Source: Archivesica marissinica (Eukaryota > Mollusca > Bivalvia > Venerida > Vesicomyidae). From it: a DNA stretch of 64,000 bases. Positions 12,801-27,800 of the stretch are shown here, piece by piece; position 1 is the first letter of the stretch; every line of letters begins with the position of its first letter. The translations under genes and the position numbers were made by a program. The notes under the pieces were generated by a model. That model was not told where the DNA came from. It was given only the letters and a program-made list of their open reading frames with translations, and did no database searches. The DNA lies in the NCBI GenBank assembly GCA_014843695.1, contig CM026387.1, positions 76,885,548-76,949,547 of the forward strand, read 5' to 3'.

Positions 12801-15800
12801 ATGTAACGTATGGTAAAATACAACAACATGTGGGGATATATAACTTTATTAGATACAATGTAACGTTTGGTAAAATACAACAACATGTGGGGATATATAA
12901 CTTTATTAGATACAATGTAACGTATGGTAAAATACAACAACATGTGGGGATATATAACTTTATTAGATACAACGTAACGTATGGTAAAATACAACAACAT
13001 GTGGGGATATATAACTTTATTAGATACAGCGTAACGTATGGTAAAATACAACAACATGTGGGGATATATAACTTTATTAGATACAACGTAACGTTTGGTA
13101 AAATACAACAACATGTGGGGATATATAACTTTATTAGATACAGCGTAACGTATGGTAAAATACAACAACATGTGGGGATATATAACTTTATTAGATACAG
13201 CGTAACGTTTGGTAAAATACAACAACATGTGGGGATATATAACTTTATTAGATATACAGTAACGTAATGTAAAATACAACAACATGTGGGGATATATAAC
13301 TTTATTAGATACAGCGTAACGTATGGTAAAATACAACAACATGTGGGGATATATAACTTTATTAGATACAGCGTAACGTATGGTAAAATACAACAACATG
13401 TGGGGATATATAACTTTATTAGATACAGCGTAACGTATGGTAAAAACGTTTTACAATTCAATGTATGTTCTGTTAGCTTGGAGAAAATGGCTGCATATAC
13501 ATGTATCTCCTTCCAATATCATTTTTAATGGAAAATTTGATTTAACGTTACACAGAATATAAAATATTGTTTTATGTTCGAATATCAAAATTTAACATGA
13601 AAAATGCACAGGTTATATTTGCTTTTCTTCATATGGTTAGAAAAATGTTTAGGTTCACATATACATTCATGTGTGTTTGTTGATTGCTTACAGATTATAA
13701 ATAAACTTCCAACTTTGAACGATCAAAGATCGGCCACATCCATTTCAGAGGGGTGGAAGCTTTCGTATAACATAGGGCATTTATTATTATAATAACATTA
13801 GTATAATAAAATATAAACATCGCAAAATCAATGAACATGATACGTGGCCGAACGGTAACGACGGAGGAATACAGATACAATATCTTGTGATATATTTTGT
13901 AGTTGCGAGTTCAAATCTCACTGGGTGTATTATTACTATTTTTTTTTTCAAATTTATATTTTATATAAAGTGAATTGTATGTATTTTTACTCTCATTTTT
14001 TTCTCTCATAATTTAATTTTCAACTTTATTTCATTTCAAGCAATTACAGTTACAGTTCATGATTTCACAGTATCAATCAGTATCTTCACCTTTGCTGGCT
14101 GTCTCTGTATCCGAGCCGCTGTCCCCATCACTGTCAGAAGTGAGGTCAATAGTAAATGAATCTATGGCTTGGTTTGATTTAGCGCCACCTGCAATCCTAA
14201 CTCCTTCTCCTTCGTACAAAATACATGTACATTTTTAACAATTTCTCTAGCATCACAGCTATAACTATGTTGTGTTTGCGACTGGTATGTGTAAAAATGC
14301 ACTTATATAGCCACATAGCGTGTGTATTTGAAATGTTTCACGACTATTTCGTGCATAAAATAAATATAATTAAATATTTTAATAAAAAAAATAATTTCCA
14401 AAGTAGGGCTCGAACCCAAACTCCACAGTAACACTAGTTCTTAAACTAAACGGTCTAACTGTCACAGCCAAGTATGATGTATATACATGACTGTTGTAAT
14501 TTTTATAATATGAACCAAATTTCCAATACACTAAAATATTAACCACCCTATTATTGTGTATGAAATGAACCTGTCTGATCTTTGATGTTCAGACCTGGTT
14601 GTTTGACTATAGTTACCTGGATGTAATACCGTACCTGTCTGATTGTGCACCATGTATAATAGTACAATGTTTGTTGATTGCTTACAGATTAGTTACCTGG
14701 ATGTAATACCGTACCTGTCTGATTGTGCACCATGTATAATAGTACAGTGTTTGTTGATTGCTTACAGATTAGTTACCTGGATGTAATACCGTACCTGTCT
14801 GATTGTGTACCATGTATAATAGTACAGTGTTTGTTGATTGCTTACAGATTAGTTACCTGGATGTAATACCGTACCTGTCTGATTGTGCACCATGTATAAT
14901 AGTACAGTGTTTGTTGATTGCTTACAGATTAGTTACCTGGATGTAATACCGTACCTGTCTGATTGTGCACCATGTATAATAGTACAGTGTTTGTTGATTG
15001 CTTACAGATTAGTTACCTGGATGTAATACCGTACCTGTCTGATTGTGCACCATGTATAATAGTACAGTGTTTGTTGATTGCTTACAGATTAGTTACCTGG
15101 ATGTAATACCGTACCTGTCTGATTGTGCACCATGTATAATAGTACAGTGTTTGTTGATTGCTTACAGATTAGTTACCTGGATGTAATACCGTACCTGTCT
15201 GATTGTGTACCATGTATAATAGTACAGTGTTTGTTGATTGCTTACAGATTAGTTACCTGGATGTAATACCGTACCTGTCTGATTGTGTACCATGTATAAT
15301 AGTACAGTGTTTGTTGATTGCTTACAGATTAGTTACCTGGATGTAATACCGTACCTGTCTGATTGTGTACCATGTATAATAGTACAGTGTTTGTTGATTG
15401 CTTACAGATTAGTTACCTGGATGTAATACCATACCTGTCTGATTGTGTACCATGTATAATAGTACAGTGTTTGTTGATTGCTTACAGAGTAGTTACCTGG
15501 ATGTAATACCGTACCTGTCTGATTGTGTACCATGTATAATAGTACAGTGTTTGTTGATTGCTTACAGATTAGTTACCTGGATGTAATACCATACCTGTCT
15601 GATTGTGTACCATGTATAATAGTACAGTGTTTGTTGATTGCTTACAGAGTAGTTACCTGGATGTAATACCGTACCTGTCTGATTGTGTACCATGTATAAT
15701 AGTACAGTGTTTGTTGATTGCTTACAGATTAGTTACCTGGATGTAATACCGTACCTGTCTGATTGTGTACCATGTATAATAGTACAATGTTTGTGGATTG

Positions 15801-18800
15801 CTTACAGAGTAGTTACCTGGATGTAATACCGTACCTGTCTGATTGTGTACCATGTATAATAGTACAGTGTTTGTTGATTGCTTACAGATTAGTTACCTGG
15901 ATGTAATACCGTACCTGTCTGATTGTGTACCATGTATAATAGTACAGTGTTTGTTGATTGCTTACAGATTAGTTACCTGGATGTAATACCGTACCTGTCT
16001 GATTGTGTACCATGTATAATAGTACAGTGTTTGTTGATTGCTTACAGATTAGTTACCTGGATGTAATACCGTACCTGTCTGATTGTGTACCATGTATAAT
16101 AGTACAGTGTTTGTTGATTGCTTACAGAGTAGTTACTTGGATGTAATACCGTACCTGTCTGATTGTGTACCATGTATAATAGTACAGTGTTTGTTGATTG
16201 CTTACAGATTAGTTACCTGGATGTAATACCATACCTGTCTGATTGTGTACCATGTATAATAGTACAGTGTTTGTTGATTGCTTACAGATTAGTTACCTGG
16301 ATGTAATACCGTACCTGTCTGATTATGCACCATGTATAATAGTACAGTGTTTGTTGATTGCTTACAGATTAGTTACCTGGATGTAATACCGTACCTGTCT
16401 GATTGTGCACCATGTATAATAGTACAGTGTTTGTTGATTGCTTACAGATTAGTTACCTGGATGTAATACCGTACCTGTCTGATTGTGTACCATGTATAAT
16501 AGTACAGTGTTTGTTGATTGCTTACAGATTAGTTACCTGGATGTAATACCGTACCTGTCTGATTGTGTACCATGTATAATAGTACAATGTTTGTTGATTG
16601 CTTACAGATTAGTTACCTGGATGTAATACCGTACCTGTCTGATTGTGTACCATGTATAATAGTACAGTGTTTGTTGATTGCTTACAGATTAGTTACCTGG
16701 ATGTAATACCGTACCTGTCTGATTGTGTACCATGTATAATAGTACAGTGTTTGTTGATTGCTTACAGATTAGTTACCTGGATGTAATACCGTACCTGTCT
16801 GATTGTGTACCATGTATAATAGTACAATGTTTGTTGATTGCTTACAGAGTAGTTACCTGGATGTAATACCGTACCTGTCTGATTGTGCACCATGTATAAT
16901 AGTACAGTGTTTGTTGATTGCTTACAGAGTAGTTACCTGGATGTAATACCGTACCTGTCTGATTGTGTACCATGTATAATAGTACAGTGTTTGTTGATTG
17001 CTTACAGAGTAGTTACCTGGATGTAATACCGTACCTGTCTGATTGTGTACCATGTATAATAGTACAGTGTTTGTTGATTGCTTACAGATTAGTTACCTGG
17101 ATGTAATACCGTACCTGTCTGATTGTGTACCATGTATAATAGTACAGTGTTTGTTGATTGCTTACAGATTAGTTACCTGGATGTAATACCGTACCTGTCT
17201 GATTGTGCACCATGTATAATAGTACAGTGTTTGTTGATTGCTTACAGATTAGTTACCTGGATGTAATACCGTACCTGTCTGATTGTGCACCATGTATAAT
17301 AGTACAGTGTTTGTTGATTGCTTACAGATTAGTTACCTGGAGGGAGTGGTTAGAACACATGAGAGCGGTATAGCCGAGTTAGACGCTGACAATGTTCGAC
17401 TTACACAGGTCAGTAGACTTTCTATGTTTGTTATGTGTGTATACTTGTGATTTGTGTACATATATGTGTGTACACATGTGATGTGTTCACATGCATGCAT
17501 GTACACCTGCATGTAGACGTGTAATTTTTGTACATGTATGTATGTATGTATGTAGACAATGTGATTTGTGTACATGTATGTACATGTGTGATTTGTGTAC
17601 ATGTATGTACATGTGTGATTTGTGTACATGTATGTACATGTGTGATTTGTGTACATGTATGTACATGTGTGATTTGTGTACATGTATGTACATATGTGAT
17701 TTGTGTACACGTATGTACATGTGTGATTTGTGTACATGTATGTACATGTGTGATTTGTGTACATGTATGTACATGTGTGATTTGTGTACACGTATGTACA
17801 TGTGTGATTTGTGTACACGTATATACATGTGTGATTTGTGTACATGTATGTACATGTGTGATTTGTGTACACGTATGATTTACCTCCCCTAGTATAGCAC
17901 ACAGATGGCCACCACTGACCTTGTTGCTGTATACATTGTTGAGCATAGACCAAACTAGAAGTTGATTCCTTATAAATACCCAGTGACTGGAAACTTTCCA
18001 ATTTCAAGGGTAATCTCTAGATATATAAATCAGCGATATCTCCATCCCAAGCCATACCTATTTATATGTGAACGTTGAGCACTTGTGACTAGTACATGCA
18101 GTAGTATGTACTTTTATCAACTCAATCTCTCAAGAAATGCAGAAATTATGCCAAGTGATTTTTACCAACTTTTGGACATGCAAAATGAGCCTTGTCAAGC
18201 TCCACTAGTGACCATAAGTGTTGTGTGTGGGCGACTAGTTGCCAAGTGCATATTACACGCCATTCACTATGTGATAGTGCATATTACACGCCATTGATTC
18301 GCTCTGTGGTAGTGCATATTACACGCCATTGATTCGCTCTGTGATAGTGCATAGTATGTGCCATCCGCTCTGTGATAGTACATATTACACGCCATTTGCT
18401 CTGTGATAGTGCATATTACACGCCATTTGCTCTGTGATAGTGCATATTACATGCCATTTGCTCTGTGATAGCGCATATTACACGCCATTTGCTCTGTGAT
18501 AGTGCATATTACACGCCATTTGCTCTGTGATAGTGCATATTACACGCCATTCGCTCTGTGATAGTGCATATTACATGCCATTCACTCTGTGATAGTGCAT
18601 ATTACACGCCATTCGCTCTGTGATAGTGCATATTACACGCCATTCGCTCTGTGATAGTGCATATTACACGCCATTCACTCTGTGATAGTGCATATTACAC
18701 GCCATTCACTCTGTGATAGTGCATGTGATATTCATTTGACAATTTAGCAGGTACTCCTGTACCGGATTTCATTATGTTGATGGTGGTCTTTGGTGACTAG

Positions 18801-21800
18801 CAGATACTTTACGATTGGTCTGTACTAGTCTGATGACTTTATGCTTCATGAGAAATGTCCATATATTAACATCAGTGAAAAACTGAAGGCTGATGTTTTC
18901 TTCCTTCTCAAACGACTTTCTGACACTACTGTGTTAGTTATACTGTTCTGTACAGCAATGATGCATACAAAATACTGAGCAGCTTCATTTCCAGTGCATT
19001 TCTCTAATATATCCAGTGTTTAGTCAATGTTGTCAACATGAATTTCCGCTTCTGCAATCACATGTTTGTAGCTCTGTTGGCTTCTTTGGACACTTTCCAT
19101 TTCTTGTTGCAACTTTTCTGCTATGTTCTGCAACAAACTTGCCTTGTCCATCCTGAAGTACTGGATCAAAATTATTGCTATTTTAAATTTTAGCGGTTTT
19201 ACTGAGAATACATGGGTGAACTTTTCACAGGTTTATAGTACAGCAGTGTTACACACTCTGTCACGCATAAGAGTTTTATAACCCTCGACTTATTAATGGC
19301 TTTTATGCAAGAATGTTTGAATCTGCATATCTGCTTTATTTTGGGGGACAAAAAGCTATATCCTTGGCAATTGCATTTGTCTATATGTATACTAGTTTCA
19401 TTTGTCTATATGTATACTAGTTTCATTTGTCTATATATACTAGTTTCATTTGTCTATATGTATACTAGTTCCATTTGTCTATATATACTAGTTTCATTTG
19501 TCTATATAACTAGTTTCATTTGTCTATATATACTAGTTTCATTTGTCTATATGTATACTAGTTTCATTTGTCTATATGTATACTAGTTTCATTTGTCTAT
19601 ATATACTAGTTTCATTTGTCTATATGTATACTAGTTCCATTTGTCTATATATACTAGTTTCATTTGTCTATATAACTAGTTTCATTTGTCTATATATACT
19701 AGTTTCATTTGTCTATATGTATACTAGTTTCATTTGTCTATATATACTAGTTTCATTTGTCTATATATACTAGTTTCATTTGTCTATATATACTAGTTTC
19801 ATTTGTCTATATGTATACTAGTTTCATTTGTCTATATATACTAGTTTCATTTGTCTATATGTAGACTAGTTTCATTTGTCTATATATACTAGTTTCATTT
19901 GTCTATATGTATACTAGTTTCATTTGTCTATATATACTAGTTTCACCCAATTTAAAGGGCCAGCCATTTCTGACTTATGAGACATTTTTACGAATCCTAT
20001 GCTAGTTATTGCCAGGCGCCAGGCAATACCTAGCTGTCGGCTCACCAACAGGATATATCAGAACGAACTCCTTCGACCCATCGCTCCGTAGGCGGATGCC
20101 GTAACCACTAGGCCACGGAGACAGATAGTATATATTGTTGAATTTGTCTATATATGGGCCTAAAAAGTAGCCGACATTGGGGTTCTCTTCCTGGTGGAAG
20201 GCTCAGTGGAGGCAGTTAGTTTAAACATTATTTATTTCAGTATTTTATATGTACATAATAGAATTAACATTTTATATATAAATTAACAGCAGTAGACTGA
20301 AAGGGATTAGAACGAAAACAACTTATATAGTTGTTCTCCCTAACAATTGGTTGTTATATAATAGGTCGGAGCATAATATATTTAACACTGAAAATACGTG
20401 AATCCTAATCACGATATATGCTAAACAATTTCTAATGAGGTTGTTAATATTTGAGTTTGTTAAAAATAAAATGGTTAACATTTAAATTAATATTTGAAGT
20501 AAGTCCAAGAACATAACATATCCAATCTGAGCGCGAAAAGAAGAAGAGATTAATATAAAGAGAAGATAGTTGAATAAATAATCTGGTTGATCTGACAATG
20601 ACGAGTCTTTGACGACAGTATCTGAATTGCAATCCGCATATAAACAGTTTAGAAAGCATCCATCTTCTCCGAACCTTTCACTGCCACTAATGTATTTGTG
20701 TACAGGTTAGTAATCAGTTAGTATTGATTGGAGGAATATAATAGGGTAAGTATATAACAGGATTATTTGGTCAATGTCTCGATAAAAGGTAATAGGATGT
20801 CAGGTAAAAGTAAGTATACGATATAAGCCGAAAACGTAAAATATTGGACTGTGTGAGGTGCGTTACGCCGAGGACATTGCCAATATTTTACATATTGGAT
20901 CCGTTTGAGGCTTATATCTTACTTAAAACACACACTTATATAACAAAGTCCTACTAAATAAAATTGTTAATTTCGTACATTTACGCGTAGGGTTTGATAT
21001 AATACTCTGGCCTTTTGGTACAAGGTATTACGCCACTACAGTGTTTTAAGTCAAATTACTACCACCATGGTTTCTGATAACTTAATATATTTCAATATGA
21101 GCTTTAGATTACTGTACACGTACTTACTTACCTGATTAAAATATTAACGGTAAAAACCTAACGTATGTCGTGGTCGTAGTTCCCGAAAACTCACGAAGGT
21201 TTTGGCGGAGATTAATTAGTCTCAGTTTAATGTTCCCAAATAATACCCATCTTAATATAGTTCACTATCCATACTGTATGTAAATAATAGTTAACTGAGA
21301 CAGGTGAATTTGCACCAACTATACTATGAGACCATTATGGCATACAATAAAAGATTGTGGTTAACACGATGGACTGGGAATCCAAGGCTCACAGGTTCGA
21401 TCCACCGCCTGACCCTAATACTATTAACAGTCTTTCAGAATGGGATTTTAAGCCGAGGTCTCGTGTCGGTGCTTTACACCGTGCACGTAAAAGAACCAGA
21501 TGATATTCTGGAATGGGCATCTGTCTGTATCATTGCACTATCCCCCAAAAATCTAAAATGACCAATCTCTTCAGGAGGCGTCGCTGATATGGACAACCGT
21601 TAGCGACGGTAAATAAACGTAAGACACACACACTCGATATTATCAGCATCTCAATGCGGCTCATTTAATGGTGTCTGTGTTAAAAATACATTTATATTAC
21701 TGACCAGGCAAAATATATCAACGCCTATTCCTACGTATGACGTACTTGGTCAGCAGGGGATTAAGCGCTTTCATGTGGTGACGTTATATCGTGGGGCTAA

Positions 21801-24800
21801 TTGGGACGACAGGTGCGCGAATCAGAAAAAAATACCTGCTTGTTATGCTTGAAATTAGAGTGAAAAATATATTGAATACGACTGTAACATGTTTGATCAG
21901 ATTCTAGGTGCATGCATATAAACTTATACGGTTTATAAACTAGTCCGTCTCTCAACAACGAAAACTCGGGAAAGTCAAGCGAGAATTTGAAACAGACTAT
22001 AGCAATATACCAATCGTCTAACTCCGTTAATTGTGTATCGGAAATAACCGAATAGGCATGCATTGAATATTTGATCGGTTATTATGTTAGCAACGCGCAC
22101 ATATGGACGTTTTCATGTAAAAATATTCTTCTAGCGGAATAAAAATATCAATTTCAGCCGGGTATTTGCGAGATATGCTCTATTTTTAGCCAAATTTGAA
22201 ATAGTAGATGATACTCTCAATGTAGTATTCATCTTCGGCTTGCAAATTGTCGTTGCCCCTATAGCTCAGTGGTTAGAGCACTGGTCTCGTAAACCAGGGG
22301 TCGTGAGTTCGACTCTCACTGGGGGCATGGAGTGGTTTTTTTATTTCAGATTTTTGTGGGGGGCATGGTTTTGTGATCTTGCAGATTTTTGTGTGAAGCC
22401 AAATATATAAATATAATACAAATATACAATCTGCAACAATATGTGTAAATTATTAATATTAGCAATCAATATTCTCAGATAGATCTATTTAAAAAATAAA
22501 TATTGTTTGTACTATTTAAAAAATAAATATTGTTTGTATATATTATGTTAGCCTGGAAACAGGCGTCGATATATTTTGCCTGGTCAGTCAAATAAATATA
22601 TGTTAACACCAAGACTATTAATTGGGTCGTATTGAGTTTCTGATCATATGTCATTTTGACAGAAGTTATTTTTCGACAGACTGGAACCCAGGCTAATATT
22701 ATGTGTCTGGCCACGCTACTATGAACCTTTTCTAGAGCCCAAGGGGACACCTCCATTCAATTTAAAGGGAGCAAATAACATTTTTTTATAGAACAAAAAA
22801 GGAAACGTCAAAAGGGGGTGGTTTTTTATGGTTTGTTGGAAATATATCTGATTTTAAATACATTTGGAGTATACTTCACCTGTATGTATAGGAGTGTGTG
22901 TGTGTTTTACGTTTATTTATCGTCGCTACCAGTTGTCCATATGAGTGGCGCCTCATGAAGATTTTAAGAGTTTTGGAGGATAGTGCAATGATACAAACAG
23001 AGACCCATTCCAGAGACTGCTCTGGTTCTTTTACGTGCATGGTGTACAGCACCGACACAAGACCTCGGTTTAAAGTCCCAAATGAAAGACTAATTTTATT
23101 AGGGTCAGACAGGGGATCAAACCTGTCTATAGAAATGTCTTGTTTCAAGCCTCATTCAAATAGTGGTGAAAGTAACATCAATTATACTGTTCACTGTTAT
23201 GTGGTTTTCTCCAGTACTGTGCTCATATTCTCTCCAGTAGTAATAGTGCCGATCCAAATGTGGATTGTCTTCTCTCCACCACACAGTTTGACCTTCCAGT
23301 TATCAGGGGCATAGCTTCGCTGACAATGATGTATGTGTAGGCTGAGTTCTAAGGGGTGTCACCCCCCCGATAATATTTTTCAACTTGATTGTCGGATGCG
23401 TTATGGCATATATTTCGACGCTAAATATGTTTACAATAATATCAATATCCTTAAATTTATTTGCGAAAAAATATCCCCCACTTCCTATTGGAAGCTACAC
23501 TGCTGTGTATGGAAGAAAGTCAAAGATTAAGTTCAGGTTTGAAATAACTAGCGTAATATGGTTCTAGGGTGATATTGTACGCAACACAGGAATAAAGTTA
23601 TTTCTGTATAACTTGGGTCTTTCTGTGACTGAACATTTTTTAGGTGTGTACCATCTTGTCATATATTGTCCATCATTCTCATAATATTTTTGCACCATCT
23701 ATATCCTTCCATTCATTATGGTGTTCTTCTATTGTGGAGGTTAGCGTGCTCGCTTCTCACCAATGAAACCCGGGTTCAATCCTCGGACCAGGAAGTATGT
23801 GAGATGGTACGGTTGTCGCCAGATCTACAGATGGGTTTTCTCCGGGTACTCCGGTTTCCTCCCACACGAATGACCACATATACGCTTTCATCCGCACCAA
23901 CGAGAGTGATTAATATATAAGTTGTTAAAAGTTGCAATCGTTGTAAAATAAATAAAGTTTAAACTCTATTGTGGAGGTAATAAAGATATCTAACTGAAAT
24001 GAAAGCGTATTGCTTGCATACCAAGGAATCTTCATTAACCTTTAGCACGATTTTAATGGAATCACAAGTCCATCTTTCTAGGAAATATATGAAAAATATT
24101 ACACATTTGTTATCTGCTCATTTCGCCTAGTCTGGGAACAGACGTCGATACATTTTGCCTGGTCAGTCAAATAAATATATTTTACCACCGAGAACAATAA
24201 TTGGGCCGTATTGAGTTTCTGATAATATCAACCAGAAGTTAAAAAATGAAAAATCGACAGACTGGAACCCAGGCTACATTTCGCCTACAGCACGCTAAAG
24301 GTTAATATACGTCATAGATTATACTTGATTTTATATCTATTATGTTGCAGGAGTTTGAGGAGCGGCAGCTAAGATGGGAACATCGCGAGGTGGATTTGGA
24401 ACGGCAGATAGCTACCCTGGAGCGACAGACAGCTCAGATCGCAGGAGCAGCAGCCAAGGTAGGGGACACTAGGCACTAGGGCATATTTTAAGTCGATGTA
24501 GATATGTTCATATTTAAATGTCTCAACTATTCAGGTAGCCTGGGAACAGGCTTTGATATATTTTGCTTGGTCAGTCATATTAATATATTTTAATACCGAG
24601 ACCATTAATTGGGCTGTATTGAGTTTCTGATAATATCATTTTGCCAGAAGTAAATTAGTGAAAAATAGACAGACTGGAACCCAGGCTACTAATCAGGGAA
24701 TAAAAGCTGTAAATTGGACTGATCTCGCGGTGTTTCGTTGACGTTTGCAATTTGCATGCAAGTTACTGTCAAGTTTGTATCACAAAACATTATGTTTCTT

Positions 24801-27800
24801 TAAAGTCTCCATATGCGTTTTTTTCTTCAGTGGAAAAATAATACTAGAGTGGTGGAACCTATGCTCGGCGTAAATCATGCATATCATGGCCTATAAAAAA
24901 AGTTAAATGCACTTGCCGTATATTATTATTTTCTTAAGTCGTGAACACAACTTTCATAAAATTGTTGTTGAAAATGTTAGCTTCATTACATAACCAAGCG
25001 CCTAAATACAGCTATCGCAACGGTACTTGTTTCCATGGGGAACTAGATACTTTAGGGCACCTATGCACGGCGTACATGAATTTTTTTTATTATGCATGGG
25101 TAAATGTTGAATCTATTATTTTGACTTAGTAACATCAATAACTAACAATATTACAACTCAAAAGAAACTTGTTTCTGGTTATTTGTACATTTCCCCCCCA
25201 ATCTGGATAGGCACCTGAAATGCTCATAAACCGCACATTTCGGTGGAAACATTTTTCCCGACAAGTTGTCTGTTTATATTCGGCTACTGAACTATTGAAC
25301 CATGCTTCAACGAAAATAGGTTAAAACTATTTAAATATTTTAAATACAGATGTAAATGGAAAAAATACGCCGAGCATAGGAATACGCCGAGCATAGGTTC
25401 CACCACTCTATAATTCATGTGCAAATGATGATGATGATTGAGCTTATTTACCCTCACCTCTGGCGAACCATATGATCGAGTGTTCATGTGCAAATTTATG
25501 TGTGTGTTTTACGTTTATTTATCGTCGCTACCGGTTGCCCATATGAGACCCATTCCAGAGTCTCCTCTGGTTCTTTTACATGCACGGTGTAAAGCACCGA
25601 CACGAGACCTCGGTTTAACATCCCATCACAAATTTATGCTAGTGTTAGCTCTATTAAACCAACATTTACAGAGTTAATGGTGAATTTGTTAGGAAATATC
25701 CATAAAAGGGAGGTAATTAAAAAATGGTGATTTCACAAAAGCAGGTTCGTTTGTGGTCATATATACTTTTTATCATAATAATTTGCTACCAGTAGTGAAA
25801 AATGATAAGACAATAATCACAATATCTAATCTTCCACTCCTTACAATATCTAATCATCCACTCCTTACAATATCTAACCATCCACTCCTTACAATATCTA
25901 ATCATCCACTCCTTACAATATCTAATCATCCACTCCTTACAATATCTAATCATCCACTCCTTACAATATCTAATCATCCACTCCTTACAATATCTAATCA
26001 TCCACTCCTTACAATATCTAATCATCCACTCCTTACAATATCTAATCATCCACTCCTTACAATATCTAATCATCCACTCCTTACAATATCTAATCATCCA
26101 CTCCTTACAATATCTAATCATCCACTCCTTACAATATCTAATCATCCACTCCTTACAATATCTAATCATCCACTCCTTACAATATCTAATCATCCGCTCC
26201 TTACAATATCTAATCATCCACTCCTTACAATATCTAATCATCCACTCCTTACAATATCTAATCATCCACTCCTTACAATATCTAATCATCCACTCCTTAC
26301 AATATCTAATCATCCACTCCTTACAATATCTAATCATCCACTCCTTACAATATCTAATCATCCACTCCTTACAATATCTAATCATCCCGCCTTACAATAT
26401 CTAATCATCCACTCTTACAATATCTAATCTTCCACTCCTTACAATATCTAATCATCCACGCCTTACAATATCTAATCATCCACTCCTTACAATATCTAAT
26501 CATCCACGCCTTACAATATCTAATCATCCACTCCTTACAATATCTAATCATCCACGCCTTACAATATCTAATCATCCACTCCTTACAATATCTAATCTTC
26601 CACTCCTTACAATATCTAATCATCCACGCCTTACAATATCTAATCATCCGCTCCTTACAATATCTAATCATCCACGCCTTACAATATCTAATCATCCACT
26701 CCTTACAATATCTAATCTTCCACTCCTTACAATATCTAATCATCCACTCCTTACAATATCTAATCATCCACTCCTTACAATATCTAATCATCCACTCCTT
26801 ACAATATCTAATCATCCACTCCTTACAATATCTAATCTTCCACTCCTTACAATATCTTGGTATGCAGCACATTCTTCTAAGTAAGCGCATAATGGGGCTT
26901 TAAATAAACAGGAGTAACAAGGTTGGAGGTAATCCAGGGATCGCAGGTTCGATCCCCCGTCTGACCCTAAAAAAATTAACAGTCTTTCAGATGGGACGTT
27001 AAGCCGAGGTCTCGTGTCGGTGCTTTACACCGTGCACGTAAAAGAACCAGAGGAGATTCTAGAATGGGTCTCTGTCTGTATCATTGCACTATCCTCCAAA
27101 ATCTAAAATAACTAATCTCTTCAGGAGGCGTTGCTTATATGGGTAACCGGTAGCGATGATAAATAAACGTAAAACACACACAAAGGTTGGAGGTGAAAGA
27201 TTGGGAGTGGGGTGTAATTGTAGTAGATAAAAACAAGTTTATATTTAATGAAATGACCCATGTAATCACCATTGAAGGTGTCTTTATGCTATTCTTTTCT
27301 GCAAATGGAAAAATAAGACTACGTTTAGTTTAGTTCAATCATTTTTAATTGCATTCATTCTATATATACAATGTACAGAACAAAACAATTGAACACACTT
27401 GTACAATTATGCATAGTATATACAATTTATGTCATTGTTGTGCACAAGAATTGTAAATAAATGTTGAAGCAAATGGGTTGGCCACAAATTTTTAACAACA
27501 TTAGTTACAGCCCTCCCCAAATTACTAGATTGTAACAAACAAAGTGACTGAATATACGAGTTGTGCAAATACTAAAATTGGTGATTACTAATATAAAGGG
27601 AAAATGAAGAAGAAAAGACTGTTTTATGAAATTATCCTATGTGTGATACTGTAACACGAGAAAACAACCGTTATAACGTTATTAGGTTGTTTTGAATAAA
27701 CTTCCATAAAGGGAGGTAATCTGACAAATCATAGTTTCCCAAATACCAGTTAATATGTGGAAGATCTTCTAAATTTTACATAACATCCTAAATTATTATT

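Noticed and set aside
12443..13461. Long minus-strand open frames (272 and 318 codons) and plus-strand frames over the 57-bp array
   Set aside because: The period of 19 codons repeats one short peptide; the region is an intronic minisatellite seeded by exon C.
14605..17327. CRISPR-like array
   Set aside because: Units are directly tandem with no unique spacers, in a eukaryotic intron.
17333..18007. Tyr/Thr/His-rich frames on both strands
   Set aside because: Produced by a 27-bp repeat; frames are open on both strands at once.
25753..26890. LLTISNHP and MIRYCKEW repeat proteins
   Set aside because: Shadow frames of the 24-bp minisatellite.
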